Below, piece by piece: positions 1-7,690 of a DNA stretch of 64,000 nt. The notes under the pieces are model-generated. The model did no database searches and was not told the origin of the DNA. It was given only the letters and a program-made list of their open reading frames with translations. Each line of letters begins with the position of its first letter. Within the stretch, counting starts at the first letter, position 1. This DNA comes from Lysobacterales bacterium PRO7 (GTDB taxonomy: Bacteria; Pseudomonadota; Gammaproteobacteria; Xanthomonadales; Rhodanobacteraceae): the NCBI GenBank assembly GCA_021404785.1, contig QWHH01000003.1:62001-126000 (forward strand), given 5' to 3'. Made by a program: the position numbers and the translations under genes.

Positions 1-2567
1 TTGCGGACGCATCCGGACCGACATTCCGCGACGCAATCTTCGAACAATACAAGGCGCATCGCCCGCCGATGCCGGACGACCTGCGTGCACAGGTCGATCC
101 GATGCTGGAACTGGTCGGCGCACTGGGTTTCCCGATCCTGCGCGTGGCGGGAGTCGAAGCCGATGACGTGATCGGCACGCTCGCCGTGCAGGCGGCGGCG
201 CAAGATATCGACGTGGTCGTGTCCACCGGCGACAAGGACCTGGCGCAACTGGTAAACGAACGCATCACGCTCGTCAACACGATGACGAATTCGACTCTGA
301 ATCCGGAAGGCGTGGTGGCGAAGTTCGGCGTGCGCCCGGACCAGATCGTGGATTACCTCGCCCTGGTCGGCGACAGTGCGGACAACATCCCCGGCGTGCC
401 CAAGTGCGGCCCGAAGACCGCGGCGAAATGGCTGGGCGAATACGGCTCGCTCGATGCCATCGTCGCGAACGCGGACAAGATCAGCGGCAAGATCGGCGAA
501 TCCCTGCGCGCCGCACTGCCGCAACTGCCGATGTCGCGCCAGTTGGCGACGATCAAGACCGATGTGGAATTGGACGTAAAGCCATCCGGGCTGGCATTCC
601 ACGATCCGGATACGCAAAAACTGCGTGCGTTGTACTCGCGCTATGAATTCAAGGCGGCGTTGCGGGAACTGGATGCGAAAGAAGGTCCCGCCGAAACCGG
701 ACCAGCGTCGCAAGCCGTCGCGCATGGGTCAGCAGAATCCGCACCGGCGCAACCGGCAAATCGGAGTTACGATCTCGTCCTCACGCAGGATCACTTCGAC
801 GCCTGGCTGGAAAAACTTCGTGCTGCGCCGTTGATCTGCATCGATACCGAAACAACAAGTCTTGATCCGATGCGCGCGGAAGTCGTCGGCGTGTCGTTTT
901 CGGTTGAGCCCGGTCATGCGGCGTACGTTCCCGTCGCGCACGACTATCCCGGCGCGCCGGCGCAGTTGTCGCGCGATGCGGTACTCACTGCGCTCAAACC
1001 GCTGCTGCAAGATGCGCAAAAACCCAAGCTGGGCCAGCACGCCAAGTACGACATGAACGTGTTGTCCAACTACGGCATCGCCGTCCGCGGCGTGCGTTTC
1101 GACTCCATGCTCGAATCCTACGTGCTCAATTCTTCCGGCAACCGCCACGACATGGATTCGCTGGCGAAAAAATATCTTGGCGTCGACACCATCCACTACG
1201 AAGACGTGGCCGGAAAAGGCGCGAAACAGATTTCGTTCGCGCAGGTGGACGTGCTGCGCGCAGCCGAGTACTCCGCCGAGGACGCCGACATCACCCTGCG
1301 CCTGCATCAGGCGTTGTGGCCGAAACTTGATGCCGAGCCGAAGCTGCAAAAGGTGTTCGACGAGATCGAGATGCCGCTGGTACCCGTGCTTGCGCGCATG
1401 GAGCAGACCGGCGTACTGATTGATGCAGCCAAGCTGAAACAGCAGAGCAGCGAACTTGGCAAGCGCATGCTGGAAATCCAGCAACAGGCATTCGCGATCA
1501 CCGGGCGCAACTTCAACATGGATTCGCCGAAACAGTTGCAGGCGCTGCTGTACGAAGAACTGAAACTGCCGGTGTCGATCAAGACGCCGACCGGCCAACC
1601 TTCCACGAATGAAGAAGCGCTTGAAGGCTTGGCCGATCAACACGAACTACCGCGCCTGATCCTCGACTACCGCACTCTGGCGAAGTTGCGCTCGACGTAC
1701 ACCGACAAGCTGCCGGAAGCGGTAAATCCGCGCACGGGGCGCGTGCACACGAGCTATCACCAAGCGGTCGCGGCGACAGGACGGCTATCGTCGAACGATC
1801 CGAACTTGCAGAACATTCCGATTCGCACCGAAGAAGGCCGGCGCATCCGCCAAGCCTTTGTCGCGCCGTCGGGATTCAAGATACTCGCCGCCGACTACTC
1901 GCAGATCGAGCTGCGCATCATGGCGCATCTATCCGGCGATGCCGGCCTGCTCGCGGCGTTCCACGGCGGGCAGGATGTGCACCGCGCTACCGCGTCAGAA
2001 GTATTCGGCGTGCCGCAAGAACAAGTGGACGCGAACCAGCGCCGCGCGGCCAAGGCGATCAATTTCGGGCTGATGTACGGCATGAGCGCCTGGGGTCTGG
2101 CGCGCCAGCTCGGCATCGACCGCGGCGAGGCGAGCGCCTACGTCAAAACCTATTTCGAGCGTTATCCGGGCGTGCAGGCATTCATGAATGCGACGCGCGA
2201 GCAGGCGCATCGCGACGGCTACGTCGAAACCTTGTTTGGCCGGCGCCTGTACTTGAACGAAATCAACTCGCGCAACCAGGGCCTGCGCGCCGGCGCCGAA
2301 CGCGCGGCGATCAACGCGCCGATGCAGGGCACCGCAGCCGACATCATCAAGCGCGCGATGATCGCGGTGGACACCTGGTTGCAATCATTGGATGGCGCGG
2401 CACGCATGATCATGCAGGTGCACGACGAACTCGTGTTCGAGGTGCGCGACGATGTGATTGCGCAGATAACCAATGGCGTGCGCGTACGCATGATGGATGC
2501 GGCGAAACTCTCGGTGCCGCTGATTGTCGATATTGGAACGGGATTCAACTGGGATGAGGCCCATTGA
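1..2567 (+). CDS. polA: DNA polymerase I (5' end outside window)
   Basis: Family A DNA polymerase I, which fills gaps and removes RNA primers during replication and repair. The reading frame is open from base 3, so the true start lies upstream. The visible part holds the end of the 5'-3' exonuclease domain (GDSADNIPGVP). A 3'-5' exonuclease domain follows with its DTET acidic motif near base 843, so proofreading looks intact. The polymerase domain has motif A (DYSQIELRIMAHLSGD), motif B (RRAAKAINFGLMYG) and motif C (QVHDELVFEV). The C-terminus is complete. The next feature downstream is a small RNA, as in Xanthomonas. Confidence 0.97.
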   Translation, partial: ADASGPTFRDAIFEQYKAHRPPMPDDLRAQVDPMLELVGALGFPILRVAGVEADDVIGTLAVQAAAQDIDVVVSTGDKDLAQLVNERITLVNTMTNSTLNPEGVVAKFGVRPDQIVDYLALVGDSADNIPGVPKCGPKTAAKWLGEYGSLDAIVANADKISGKIGESLRAALPQLPMSRQLATIKTDVELDVKPSGLAFHDPDTQKLRALYSRYEFKAALRELDAKEGPAETGPASQAVAHGSAESAPAQPANRSYDLVLTQDHFDAWLEKLRAAPLICIDTETTSLDPMRAEVVGVSFSVEPGHAAYVPVAHDYPGAPAQLSRDAVLTALKPLLQDAQKPKLGQHAKYDMNVLSNYGIAVRGVRFDSMLESYVLNSSGNRHDMDSLAKKYLGVDTIHYEDVAGKGAKQISFAQVDVLRAAEYSAEDADITLRLHQALWPKLDAEPKLQKVFDEIEMPLVPVLARMEQTGVLIDAAKLKQQSSELGKRMLEIQQQAFAITGRNFNMDSPKQLQALLYEELKLPVSIKTPTGQPSTNEEALEGLADQHELPRLILDYRTLAKLRSTYTDKLPEAVNPRTGRVHTSYHQAVAATGRLSSNDPNLQNIPIRTEEGRRIRQAFVAPSGFKILAADYSQIELRIMAHLSGDAGLLAAFHGGQDVHRATASEVFGVPQEQVDANQRRAAKAINFGLMYGMSAWGLARQLGIDRGEASAYVKTYFERYPGVQAFMNATREQAHRDGYVETLFGRRLYLNEINSRNQGLRAGAERAAINAPMQGTAADIIKRAMIAVDTWLQSLDGAARMIMQVHDELVFEVRDDVIAQITNGVRVRMMDAAKLSVPLIVDIGTGFNWDEAH

Positions 2568-2675
2568 GAAGCGCGCAAGTAATTGAATTTCAAGTGGATG
2601 AATGATTTCTGAACCGGCGAGTGTAATCAAGCGTAAAACCTTGAACTTTATGTCCTCAGGCGTCATCTAACTCGT

Positions 2676-2798
2676 CAGGTGCACGCAACGGCACCTGGTT
2701 GGTTCACCTCCCTGAGCCAACCGCGAAGGCCGATCCCTCCCCTGATTGGCCTTCGACCCACGGCCCCGAGAGTTCCCCCTAACTCTCGGGGCTTTTTT
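2676..2798 (+). ncRNA. sX13: sX13-like small RNA with C-rich hairpin loops
   Basis: A chain of four hairpins fills the space after polA. Stem 1 is 2676-2682/2691-2697. Stem 2 is 2697-2706/2713-2722, with loop CCTCCC. Stem 3 is 2725-2735/2744-2754, with loop CCTCCCCT. Stem 4 is 2763-2774/2781-2792, with loop CCCCCT, and a T6 tract follows. Stems 2 and 3 each keep pairing through a single G-U wobble. Known: Xanthomonas sX13 is an Hfq-independent RNA of about 115 nt with C-rich loops, encoded next to polA; it pairs with G-rich leaders and affects virulence genes. Inferred: this is its homologue. The 5' end is not certain; a possible -35 (TTGAAC, 2641) and a weak -10 near 2665 would place it near 2676. 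Confidence 0.82.
2763..2798 (+). terminator. Intrinsic terminator of the sX13-like RNA
   Basis: A perfect 12-bp stem (2763-2774 with 2781-2792) and a six-base loop are followed by six T. The loop is CCCCCT, so the terminator hairpin is also one of the C-rich regulatory loops. Confidence 0.9.
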
Positions 2799-2864
2799 AT
2801 GGGTTGTTTTTGCAATCGTCCATGATTGCGAGGATCAACAAGCAGCCATCCCTGGCTGCACTTT

Positions 2865-3629
2865 TCAAGCAAGATAACCCCCATCCACGGCGAAGCTTGC
2901 GCCGGTGATGTAACTCGCCGCGGGCGAACACAGGAACGCGATCATCGGCGCGATTTCCTCCGGCTGCGCGGCACGGCCGAGCGGAATCGCGCGCAGCAGC
3001 GGTTTGAGGATTTCCGGATCGCCGGTCAGCGCACTGGCGAATTTCGTTTCGGTGAGTCCCGGCAGAACCGCGTTGACGCGGATGCCGGAAGGCGCCAGTT
3101 CGCGCGCGAAGGATTCCGTCATCGACAAAATCGCCGCCTTGGTCATCGAGTAGACGGCCTGCCCGGGTGCGGCGCGGCGGCCGTTGACGGAAGCCACGTT
3201 GACGATCGCGCCGCCGCGTTCGCGCATCGCGCGCGCCGCGAGCTGAGAAGTGTAGAAATATCCGCGAACGTTGACGGCGACGGTTTTGTCGAACGCCGCC
3301 ATCGGCATGTCCGGTACGGGGCCGAAATACGGATTGGCGGCGGCATTGTTGACGAGGATGTCGGGCGACAGACCGCGCTGCGCCATCTGCGCGAACAACG
3401 CTTCGATGGATTGAGCCTCGCCGATATGCGCGGCGATCGCGACGGCCTTGCCCCCATCTCCGACAATCTGTGCCACGATGGCCTCGCAGGCATCCTGCCG
3501 TCGGCTGGATACGATCACTTGTGCTCCGCAGCTCGCCAGCAGTCGCGCTGCCGCGAGGCCGATGCCGCGGCTGGCGCCCGTGACCAACGCCGTCTGGCCA
3601 CGCAAATCGAAGAGTGTGTCTATCGTCAT
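2865..3629 (-). CDS. Short-chain dehydrogenase/reductase (SDR)
   Basis: Classical SDR oxidoreductase of about 254 aa; the substrate cannot be told from sequence. The N-terminal Rossmann motif is TGASRGIGLA, the NNAAAN segment follows, and the catalytic Tyr/Lys pair lies in VYSMTKAAI. The C-terminus has the usual SDR ending with YITGASFAVDGGYLA. The start at MTIDTLFD was chosen over a longer frame because a GAGG-type ribosome site precedes it and the extra residues are not SDR-like. It is divergent from the second SDR gene, so the 59-bp gap probably holds both promoters. Confidence 0.85.
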   Translation of the reverse strand: MTIDTLFDLRGQTALVTGASRGIGLAAARLLASCGAQVIVSSRRQDACEAIVAQIVGDGGKAVAIAAHIGEAQSIEALFAQMAQRGLSPDILVNNAAANPYFGPVPDMPMAAFDKTVAVNVRGYFYTSQLAARAMRERGGAIVNVASVNGRRAAPGQAVYSMTKAAILSMTESFARELAPSGIRVNAVLPGLTETKFASALTGDPEILKPLLRAIPLGRAAQPEEIAPMIAFLCSPAASYITGASFAVDGGYLA

Positions 3630-3688
3630 CGTGGGTAGCCTCGAATCTGGCATAGAATTCGAGCATAGCAAACTCGGAGGCTGACGCC

Positions 3689-4492
3689 GTGGCGGAGAAA
3701 CGCGTAGTCATCACCGGCGCCGGCAGCGGGCTCGGCCGTGCACTGGCGTTCCGTTTTGCCGAACACGGCTGGCGCGTGGCCTGCGCGGATATTCGTCTGG
3801 ATCGCGCACAGGACACCGTGCGCCTGATGCGCGAGTTTGGCGTCGGCGCGATGGCGCTGAAGGTCGATGTCGGCAGCGATGCCTCGGTGGACGCGATGCA
3901 CGACGAGATCCTGGCCGCCTGGGATGGCGTCGACGTGGTCGTCAACAACGCCGGCGTGGCCAGCGCCGGAAGCGTTGCGCAAACTCCGCTTGACGATTGG
4001 CGCTGGACGCTCAACATCGACCTGATGGGCGTGGTGCGCGGCTGCCACGCCTTCCTGCCGGTGCTGCTCGAACAAGGCAGCGGCCACATCGTCAACATCG
4101 CCTCGTTCGCCGGCTTTGCCAACGCACCACGCATGGGCGCCTATTCGGCGGCCAAGGCCGGCGTGATTTCGCTTTCGGAAACGCTGCGCGCCGAACTCGC
4201 CGGCAGTGCGGTCAAGGTGTCGGTCGTTTGTCCCGCCTTCTTTCCGACCAATCTGATGGACACGGCGCGTGCGCCGGCAGCCGACAAGGCAACCGCGAAA
4301 AAATTCATGGCCAATGCCACACAGAGTGCAGACGATGTCGCGGCCATCGTCTTTCGCGAGATCCTGCGCGGCACGTTCCTGATCCTGCCGACGAAAGGCG
4401 AGCGCGGCCGCTGGCGCATCAAGCGTTACGCACCAGAACTGTTTTTCCGCAAACTCGTGACGATGGCTGCCAAGACGGCAGGCAAGCCATGA
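3689..4492 (+). CDS. Short-chain dehydrogenase/reductase (SDR)
   Basis: SDR family enzyme of 267 aa with cofactor motif TGAGSGLGRALA, NNAG, and the catalytic YSAAK motif near residue 151. The long C-terminal tail (RFRRL-like basic helix, ending FRKLVTMAAKTAGKP) may associate with membrane lipid; this is inference. It starts with GTG preceded by a clear GGAGG at 3677. The stop codon overlaps the next start as ATGA, so it is cotranscribed with the saccharopine-dehydrogenase-like gene. The natural substrate is unknown. Confidence 0.85.
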   Translation: MAEKRVVITGAGSGLGRALAFRFAEHGWRVACADIRLDRAQDTVRLMREFGVGAMALKVDVGSDASVDAMHDEILAAWDGVDVVVNNAGVASAGSVAQTPLDDWRWTLNIDLMGVVRGCHAFLPVLLEQGSGHIVNIASFAGFANAPRMGAYSAAKAGVISLSETLRAELAGSAVKVSVVCPAFFPTNLMDTARAPAADKATAKKFMANATQSADDVAAIVFREILRGTFLILPTKGERGRWRIKRYAPELFFRKLVTMAAKTAGKP

Positions 4493-5565
4493 GCCGCCTG
4501 CTGATCTACGGCGCGAACGGCTACACCGGCCGCCTGATTGCGCGCGAAGCCGCGCGGCGAGGCCTCAAACCCCTGCTGGCCGGACGCAACCGCGATGAAC
4601 TCGATGCGCTGGCCAGGGAACTGGGCCTGCTGCGGCGCGTGTTCGAGCTGATTCATCCCGCCGAAATCGTGCGCAACCTCGATGGCGTGAGCGTGGTGCT
4701 GCATTGCGCTGGGCCGTTTTCACGCACCGCGGCGCCAATGCTCAACGCGTGCCTGGACGCGAATGTGCATTACCTGGACATCACCGGCGAGATCGACGTC
4801 TTCGAGGCCTGTCATCGCAGTCACGTCCGCGCACAGCACCAAGGCGTCGTGGTGTTGCCCGGTTCCGGTTTCGACGTGGTGCCGACCGATTGCGTCGCCG
4901 CGATGCTCAAGCGCAGGCTACCCGACGCGAATGCCCTGGTGCTCGCCTTCGAAGCCGGCGGCGGCCCGAGTCCGGGAACTGCGATCACCAGTATCGAAGG
5001 GCTGGCGCGTGGCGGCCGCGCGCGCATCGGCGGCGAAGTGAAGCCGGTTCCGTTGGCGTGGAAAACCCGCGAATTCCTGCGCGACGGCCAGCCGCGCAGT
5101 GCAATGACCATTCCCTGGGGCGACGTCTACACCGCCTTCGTCTCGACCGGAATCCCGAACATCGAAACCTACATGACGGTGCCGCCGAAGACGATCCAGC
5201 GCCTGCGCTGGCTGCGGCACATCCAACCGCTGCTCGCGCTGCGCCCTGTGCAGAACTTCATGAAGCGGCGCGTGTTGGCCGCAACGCCGGGGCCGAGCGA
5301 GCAACGCCGCCGCGACACCGGCTGCCATGTCTGGGGCGAGGCAAGCAACGTCGCCGGCAAGCGAGTCCGGTTGGAACTGCAAACACCGAACGGCTACGAC
5401 CTGACCGTGACCGCATCGCTGGGCATCGCCGAATCCTTGCTGTCGCGCACCAGCCCGCCGGCCGGAGGTTATTTCACGCCGTCGCAAATGATGGGTGCCG
5501 ATTACGTGCTCAAACTACCGGGCGTGAGCCTCATCGAGACCCCATCTGTTGCGGTAAGCACCTGA
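4489..5565 (+). CDS. Saccharopine dehydrogenase-like NADP-binding protein
   Basis: Protein of 358 aa beginning with a Rossmann fold (LLIYGANGYTGRLIAREA), as in the saccharopine dehydrogenase-like/trans-acting enoyl reductase group (COG3268). The mid-region GSGFDVVPTDC is typical of that group. True lysine-pathway activity is unlikely; relatives act on lipids or are uncharacterised. The start overlaps the SDR stop by ATGA, so the two probably form one operon and pathway. The rpmB promoter lies over its last codons. Confidence 0.78.
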   Translation: MSRLLIYGANGYTGRLIAREAARRGLKPLLAGRNRDELDALARELGLLRRVFELIHPAEIVRNLDGVSVVLHCAGPFSRTAAPMLNACLDANVHYLDITGEIDVFEACHRSHVRAQHQGVVVLPGSGFDVVPTDCVAAMLKRRLPDANALVLAFEAGGGPSPGTAITSIEGLARGGRARIGGEVKPVPLAWKTREFLRDGQPRSAMTIPWGDVYTAFVSTGIPNIETYMTVPPKTIQRLRWLRHIQPLLALRPVQNFMKRRVLAATPGPSEQRRRDTGCHVWGEASNVAGKRVRLELQTPNGYDLTVTASLGIAESLLSRTSPPAGGYFTPSQMMGADYVLKLPGVSLIETPSVAVST

Positions 5566-5577
5566 TTCTGCTCTAAT
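5549..5577 (+). promoter_or_regulatory. Sigma70 promoter for rpmB-rpmG
   Basis: TTGCGG at 5549-5554, a 17-bp spacer, then TCTAAT at 5572-5577. The -35 lies inside the end of the upstream coding region. It leaves a leader of about 95 nt before rpmB, containing a short palindrome near 5608-5622 (CCCGGAA/TTCCGGG). That leader could serve feedback control of ribosomal protein synthesis, but this is untested. Confidence 0.6.
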
Positions 5578-5676
5578 ACGCGGCTCGCTGCGGCATTCGC
5601 GGCGATTCCCGGAATTTCCGGGGCCGATTCCACCCTGGCTAAGGGTGCTCCCGTTCTCATCATCGAGGTAGGTACG

Positions 5677-5913
5677 ATGGCCAAAGTCTGCCAAGTCACC
5701 GGCAAGCGCGCGCAGTCCGGCAACAACGTGTCGCATGCCAACAACAAAACCCGGCGCCGCTGGCTGCCGAACCTGCACGAGCGCCGCTTCTGGGTGCCGA
5801 GCGAAAAGCGCTGGGTGAAACTGCGCGTTTCGTCCCAGGCCCTGCGCACGATCGACAAGAACGGCATCGAAACCGTTCTGGCCGAATTGCGCGGCCGCGG
5901 CGAAAAGATTTAA
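5677..5913 (+). CDS. rpmB: 50S ribosomal protein L28
   Basis: 78-aa large-subunit protein starting [11 protein letters not shown] and containing [11 protein letters not shown] and [15 protein letters not shown], the L28 signature. It has only one cysteine near the N-terminus, so it is the zinc-independent form. It is followed 12 bp later by rpmG, the usual bacterial pair. Ribosome site GAGGTAGG lies just upstream. Confidence 0.97.
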   Translation: MAKVCQVTGKRAQSGNNVSHANNKTRRRWLPNLHERRFWVPSEKRWVKLRVSSQALRTIDKNGIETVLAELRGRGEKI

Positions 5914-5925
5914 GGAGCGATAATC

Positions 5926-6090
5926 ATGGCATCCAAGCGCGACAAGATCCGCCTAGTATCCTCGGCCGATACCGGCCATTTCTACACGACCGACAAGAAC
6001 AAGAAGACCACGACCGACAAGATCGAAATGAAGAAATACGATCCGGTCGTGCGCAAGCACGTGATCTACAAGGAAGCGAAGATCAAGTAA
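5926..6090 (+). CDS. rpmG: 50S ribosomal protein L33
   Basis: 54-aa protein starting [13 protein letters not shown] and containing [11 protein letters not shown] and [15 protein letters not shown], matching L33. It has no cysteines, so it is the zinc-free paralogue type. AAGGAG ribosome site is at 5912-5917. It is cotranscribed with rpmB and followed by a strong terminator. Confidence 0.97.
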   Translation: MASKRDKIRLVSSADTGHFYTTDKNKKTTTDKIEMKKYDPVVRKHVIYKEAKIK

Positions 6091-6110
6091 TTCCCGCTTG
6101 CCGCTGAAAC

Positions 6111-6140
6111 AAAAAAGCCCGCCATTGGCGGGCTTTTTTT
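6111..6140. terminator. Bidirectional intrinsic terminator
   Basis: A6 tract, 7-bp stem GCCCGCC/GGCGGGC with an ATT loop, then T7. It serves rpmG on the plus strand and the desaturase on the minus strand. Confidence 0.92.
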
Positions 6141-6154
6141 CGGATCGAGTCGAT

Positions 6155-7360
6155 CTAATCGCGAACCGGCACCAGCGCGTAACCGCGCAGGCGGATGGAA
6201 AATTCCTGCAGGGTGCGGATGCCGCTCGCCTCGGCCTCGCGGCACCATTCCTGCAGGTTCGCCAGCATCGCCTCGCCGCTGCCGTTGCCGCGTTCGAGCA
6301 CGGCGGCGAGCCGCGCACGGAAATCGCAGACCTTGGCCAGCAGCGGACGCTGCCCGACCGCCTCGAGCATGCGCGTCTGCGCGGCGCCATCGAGCCAACG
6401 CCCGCCGTTCGCCAGGGCCCGGCGCAGCGCGCGCGGCAGTGCCTTCATCTTGGCACCGGCGTGCGCGGCTTCTTCGCGCAGGGTCGGTGCGATCACACCC
6501 TTGAAATAATCCGTCATCACCTGGAAACGATGGCTGAGCAGGGCCTTGATGGTTTCCGTGTCCGGCAACGGCACGTTCGCGCGCACGTCCAGCGACGGCG
6601 CCACGCGCAGCACCTTGGCCAAACCAACCGTCTCGAAGCCGCGGATCACGGCCCAGCCGATATCGAACTCCCACTTGCGCAAGGCGAACTTGGACGAACT
6701 CGGGAACGCATGGTGGTTGTTGTGCAGTTCCTCGCCGCCAATCCAGAAACCCCACGGCGTGAGATTGGTCGCCATGTCGGCGGTCTCGAAATTGCGGTAG
6801 CCCCACCAATGGCCCAGGCCATTGACCACGCCAGCAGCCCAGAACGGAATCCAGACCATCTGCAATGCGGAAATCGCCACACCCCACACACCGAAAAAGA
6901 GGATGTTGACGATGAACATCAAGGTCGGGCCCAGATAGGGATGCCCGCCGTAGACGTGGCGTTCGAGCCAGTCCTCCGGCGTGCCACGGCCGTATTTTTC
7001 CATGTCGTCCGGCTTGCCGGCGGCGACGCGGTACAGATCCACACCCTGCCACAGCACGGTGTTGATGCCGAAAATCTTCGGGCTGTGAGGGTCTTCCTCG
7101 GTCTCGCACTTGGCGTGGTGCTTGCGGTGCACGGCGACCCATTCTTTTGTCACCATGCCGGTGGAAATCCACGACCAGAAGCGGAAGAAATGCGCTAGAA
7201 CCGGATGGAAATCCACGCCGCGGTGCGCTTGGCTGCGGTGCAGGTACAAGGTCACCGAGAAGATCGTCAACTGGGTGACGATCATGAAATACACGAGTTT
7301 GGCCACCCACGAGGCATGGGTGATGCCGTGGATCAGGAAATTGAGGACGAAGTCGAGCAT
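6155..7360 (-). CDS. Membrane fatty acid (acyl-CoA) desaturase
   Basis: 401-aa integral-membrane diiron desaturase that introduces a double bond into acyl chains. All three histidine boxes are present: HRSQAH near residue 41, HRKHH near 80 and HNNHH near 215. Hydrophobic segments lie near residues 5-45 and 150-195. The C-terminal 110 residues are a helical, charged extension beyond the minimal core. A minus-strand TATAGT at about 7388 is a likely -10. It sits near plsB, so this part of the window carries two membrane-lipid enzymes. Confidence 0.88.
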   Translation of the reverse strand: MLDFVLNFLIHGITHASWVAKLVYFMIVTQLTIFSVTLYLHRSQAHRGVDFHPVLAHFFRFWSWISTGMVTKEWVAVHRKHHAKCETEEDPHSPKIFGINTVLWQGVDLYRVAAGKPDDMEKYGRGTPEDWLERHVYGGHPYLGPTLMFIVNILFFGVWGVAISALQMVWIPFWAAGVVNGLGHWWGYRNFETADMATNLTPWGFWIGGEELHNNHHAFPSSSKFALRKWEFDIGWAVIRGFETVGLAKVLRVAPSLDVRANVPLPDTETIKALLSHRFQVMTDYFKGVIAPTLREEAAHAGAKMKALPRALRRALANGGRWLDGAAQTRMLEAVGQRPLLAKVCDFRARLAAVLERGNGSGEAMLANLQEWCREAEASGIRTLQEFSIRLRGYALVPVRD

Positions 7361-7474
7361 GGATGTATTCCGCAGCAGGACTAATCACTATACGTGAGCG
7401 CTTCCGCGCGGGCCAGTGCCGTCACGGCGCGTTGAGTTTTCGTCAGCGCGCTCGCGGGAGCACGTGCCAGCCTC

Positions 7475-7480
7475 TAAACT
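7475..7480 (+). promoter_or_regulatory. -10 box abutting the DUF465 start codon
   Basis: TAAACT lies 6 nt before the ATG at 7487, which would place transcription start at or within a base of the ATG. No Shine-Dalgarno sequence fits between them. No good -35 is seen. Confidence 0.45.
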
Positions 7481-7486
7481 GCGCGA

Positions 7487-7690
7487 ATGAGCGAAGCACC
7501 CGCCGACATCGCCCGTCAACTGGTCGAGCTGCGCATCGAGCACCGCGACCTGGACACGGCCATTGCCCGCCTCGCGGACGATGCGCATTGCGATGAATTG
7601 CAGCTCAAGCGCCTGAAGAAACGCAAGCTGTTGCTCAAGGATGCGATTGCGCGGCTGGAGTCGAAGCTGATTCCCGACCTGGACGCTTAA
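7487..7690 (+). CDS. DUF465 (YdcH-like) small coiled-coil protein
   Basis: 67-aa charged, almost wholly helical protein with the family pattern HRDLDTAI...LKKRKLLLKDAI. DUF465/YdcH proteins are small dimeric coiled coils of unknown function. There is no recognisable ribosome site, and a -10-like box sits 6 nt before the ATG, so it may be translated from a leaderless mRNA. Its TAA stop overlaps the plsB stop on the other strand (TTAA at 7687-7690). Confidence 0.85.
   Translation: MSEAPADIARQLVELRIEHRDLDTAIARLADDAHCDELQLKRLKKRKLLLKDAIARLESKLIPDLDA

Noticed and set aside
729-1643. Long open frame on the strand opposite polA
   Set aside because: It lies inside the well-conserved polymerase gene and has no domain or ribosome site; high GC makes such shadows common.
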